Source of the DNA: Chlorobiota bacterium
Lineage (GTDB): Bacteria > Bacteroidota > Bacteroidia > Bacteroidales > F082
Reading direction: 5' to 3'
Assembly: GCA_030619415.1 (NCBI GenBank)
Contig: JAUXBM010000115.1
Location: 1-6,180 of the forward strand
DNA: 6,180 bases
Part shown: positions 4,548 to 6,180 of the stretch, piece after piece
Position numbering within the stretch: the stretch's first letter is position 1
Layout: each line of letters opens with the position of its first letter
Program-made: the position numbers and the translations under genes
Notes under the pieces: model-generated
Told to the model about the DNA's origin: nothing
Seen by the model: the letters and a program-made list of their open reading frames with translations, nothing else
Databases searched by the model: none

Positions 4548-5780
4548 TTGAATTTTAGCTTATATATCGCCAAACGGTACCTGGTATCTAAAAAATCCAA
4601 CAACCTCATCAATGTCATTTCACTTATTTCGGTGATCGGACAGGTGGTTGGTACTGCCGCATTGATTATCGTTTTGTCGGTTTTCAATGGCTTTGAAGAT
4701 GTGATCAAAAATCTTTACAATACCTTTAATCCTGATTTTGTCATCACTGCCGAAAAAGGGAAAAGTTTCCATTATTCCAACTTCCCAACCGGAGAAATGA
4801 CGTCCATTGAAGGTGTATCGGGAATTGCCCGGATCGTTGAAGAAGATGCCCTTTTCAAGTATCGTGATAACCAGTACATCGGAAAAATTAAAGGAGTATC
4901 AGACAATTATCAGGATCTGTCGCAAATTGATTTAACAATACAGGAAGGCTCTTTTTCCCTGCAGGAAGGTGTTTCAGATTTTGCAGTTATCGGTGCCGGG
5001 GTAGCCTGGTATCTGGATATAAATATCCGTGATGTCAGGAGATTATTATCGGTCTATCTCCCGAAGCGTGGCAATGCATCTTCGTTTAGTTTTAACAGTG
5101 CTTTCAATAACAAAGTCATCCACCCCACAGGCACTTTTTCTGTGCAACAGGAGTTTGATGAGAAATATGTTTTTGTGCCACTTCGGTTTGCGCGCCAACT
5201 GCTTGAATACGAAGATGAGGTTACATCTGTTGAGGTTTTTCTTGAAGAAGGCACAAATGCTGACCGGGTTCAGTCAAAGATGCAAACGATACTTGGGGAT
5301 ACTTTTCAAATAAAAAACCGGTATCAGCAAAATAAAACCCTTTATAAACTTTTACGTTCTGAAAAACTGGCCATTTTTCTGATTCTTGTGTTTATTCTCA
5401 TACTTGCCTCCTTTAACATTGTAGGATCATTGTCGATTTTAATCGTTGAGAAACTAAAAGACATTGCTATTTTAAAAAGTATGGGTGCAGGGAAAAGCCT
5501 CATTAAAAAAATATTTACCACCGAAGGAATATTGATCAGCTTAACAGGTAGTTTGCTCGGGCTGATTGTCGGATTTGTCCTTCTGCAACTTCAACTTCAA
5601 TTTGGCCTGATAAAATTAGGGGCCGGGGAAGGTTCATTTATTATTGATGCCTATCCCGTTAAAATTTTACCGCTTGATTTTATGTATGTGTTTATCACCG
5701 TAATAATTATTGGGTATATTGCTACCTGGTATCCGGTCCGCTTCTTGACAGCGAAGTATGCTGATATTTCACTGAAATAA
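4548..5780 (+). CDS. LolC/LolE-like ABC transporter permease (FtsX/MacB family)
   Basis: A 410-residue inner-membrane protein of the lipoprotein-releasing type: with an ATPase (LolD) such permeases pull lipoproteins from the inner membrane for delivery towards the outer membrane. The layout is typical: a cytoplasmic N-terminal stretch, TM1 (about residues 22-45), a large periplasmic domain (46-270), then TM2 (273-299), TM3 (325-350) and TM4 (377-397) forming the FtsX domain. EKLKDIAILKSMGAGKSLIKKIF (301-323) is the coupling-helix signature of LolC/E proteins. The start is TTG 4548: NFSLYIAKRYLVSKKS matches the conserved family N-terminus exactly from this codon, and no in-frame ATG lies near it. 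A one-mismatch -7 box, TACTTTAG (4532-4539), lies 8 nt upstream. No LolD gene is in the window. A different cargo than lipoproteins is possible, since FtsX/MacB proteins vary. Confidence 0.92.
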   Translation: MNFSLYIAKRYLVSKKSNNLINVISLISVIGQVVGTAALIIVLSVFNGFEDVIKNLYNTFNPDFVITAEKGKSFHYSNFPTGEMTSIEGVSGIARIVEEDALFKYRDNQYIGKIKGVSDNYQDLSQIDLTIQEGSFSLQEGVSDFAVIGAGVAWYLDINIRDVRRLLSVYLPKRGNASSFSFNSAFNNKVIHPTGTFSVQQEFDEKYVFVPLRFARQLLEYEDEVTSVEVFLEEGTNADRVQSKMQTILGDTFQIKNRYQQNKTLYKLLRSEKLAIFLILVFILILASFNIVGSLSILIVEKLKDIAILKSMGAGKSLIKKIFTTEGILISLTGSLLGLIVGFVLLQLQLQFGLIKLGAGEGSFIIDAYPVKILPLDFMYVFITVIIIGYIATWYPVRFLTAKYADISLK

Positions 5781-5875
5781 CGCCTGGGTAATACCCCATG
5801 CCAATTTGACTCCAAATACTATTTTCCATTGCCTTATTTAGTATGATTCTAACAGATGGAAGTTTTATTAATCTC

Positions 5876-5883
5876 TATCTTTG
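5876..5883 (+). promoter_or_regulatory. Candidate -7 box for the right-edge secreted protein gene
   Basis: TATCTTTG matches TAnnTTTG and ends 22 nt before the ATG at 5906. No TTTG is found at the expected -33 position. The 125-bp gap after the permease gene makes a separate promoter reasonable. Confidence 0.45.
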
Positions 5884-5905
5884 CGGTTCTTTAAAAACAC
5901 TGAAT

Positions 5906-6180
5906 ATGAGATTGTCTACAATTATAGGACGGTTAGTTGCCGTGGTATTTATTGTTTCCATTCTTGGCTTTTCATCAGAAGCCAAAAACATCCATCAAAC
6001 CCAGGATGGTAAATCTGAGTTAAAATTGGTTTCAGTGGCTAATGATCAGTTGCTGTTTACAAACAGGGTTGGTCTGATTAACGCGACCGTAATTGGTACC
6101 GAAATGGGTGATTTTGCCCGTTTACAAATTGCAAAATACACCAAAAGCAATGAATTGGGTTTTCCTGAAATGCCCGTTCG
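5906..6180 (+). CDS. Secreted protein with gingipain-like (C25) propeptide N-terminus, 3'-truncated
   Basis: An open frame of 91 codons runs from ATG 5906 off the right edge. The N-terminus is a clear signal peptide: R2 and R9, a hydrophobic core (residues 10-22, LVAVVFIVSILGF) and a signal peptidase I site S-E-A after residue 26, so the product leaves the cytoplasm by Sec. The mature start, with VGLINATVIGTEMGDFARLQI and then NELGFPEMPVR at the very end, resembles the propeptide region of C25 cysteine peptidases and related type IX-secreted proteins, in which a beta-rich pro-domain carries a G-x-P-x-x-P-V segment. The catalytic domain and any C-terminal type IX sorting domain lie outside the window, so peptidase activity is inference. 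The start is chosen for the signal peptide; no Shine-Dalgarno is present. Confidence 0.72.
   Translation, partial: MRLSTIIGRLVAVVFIVSILGFSSEAKNIHQTQDGKSELKLVSVANDQLLFTNRVGLINATVIGTEMGDFARLQIAKYTKSNELGFPEMPV

Noticed and set aside
5029..5313. Open frames on both strands within the permease periplasmic domain
   Set aside because: Out-of-frame shadows of a continuous, recognisable membrane protein.
5786..5796. GGGTAATACCC as a terminator after the permease gene
   Set aside because: Only 4 bp of stem with a 3-nt loop and no T tract after it.

Overview
The window looks like chromosomal DNA of a Bacteroidota bacterium, possibly a Bacteroidales or Marinilabiliales relative, although that finer placement is a guess. 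Four things point there. Start codons lack Shine-Dalgarno sequences. Promoter-like elements match the Bacteroidota form TTTG-N19-TAnnTTTG, perfectly at 1928-1958. The LolC/LolE-type permease has the N-terminus usual for that phylum. The right-edge protein resembles the propeptide of gingipain-like (C25) secreted proteins. No mobile element, CRISPR array, tRNA or rRNA was seen.

Left part, minus strand: the 5' part of a methylthioribose-1-phosphate isomerase-like gene (mtnA) runs off the left edge from a start at 442. Upstream of it on the same strand lies a complete M20-family amidohydrolase (637-1833). The 194 bp between them is almost entirely degenerate short repeats: a GTCATT-rich stretch and a 7-bp tandem array.

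A divergent promoter region (1834-1964) separates this pair from a plus-strand series: a PAPS-type sulfotransferase (1965-3065), the ribosome-binding factor rbfA (3158-3496), a class I SAM-dependent methyltransferase with a C-terminal membrane segment (3603-4433), and a LolC/LolE-like ABC permease with a TTG start (4548-5780). At the right edge is the start of a secreted protein with a signal peptide (from 5906).

These genes do not form one obvious pathway. rbfA (30S maturation) and the permease (lipoprotein export) are housekeeping. The sulfotransferase and methyltransferase are small-molecule-modifying enzymes of unknown substrate. No convincing exotic system is visible. The most unusual signals are at DNA level: short-period tandem repeats in two intergenic regions, one of them four 9-bp units abutting a start codon, and identical TATTTTTGC promoter boxes 4-6 nt before two start codons, which imply nearly leaderless mRNAs and correct two gene starts.
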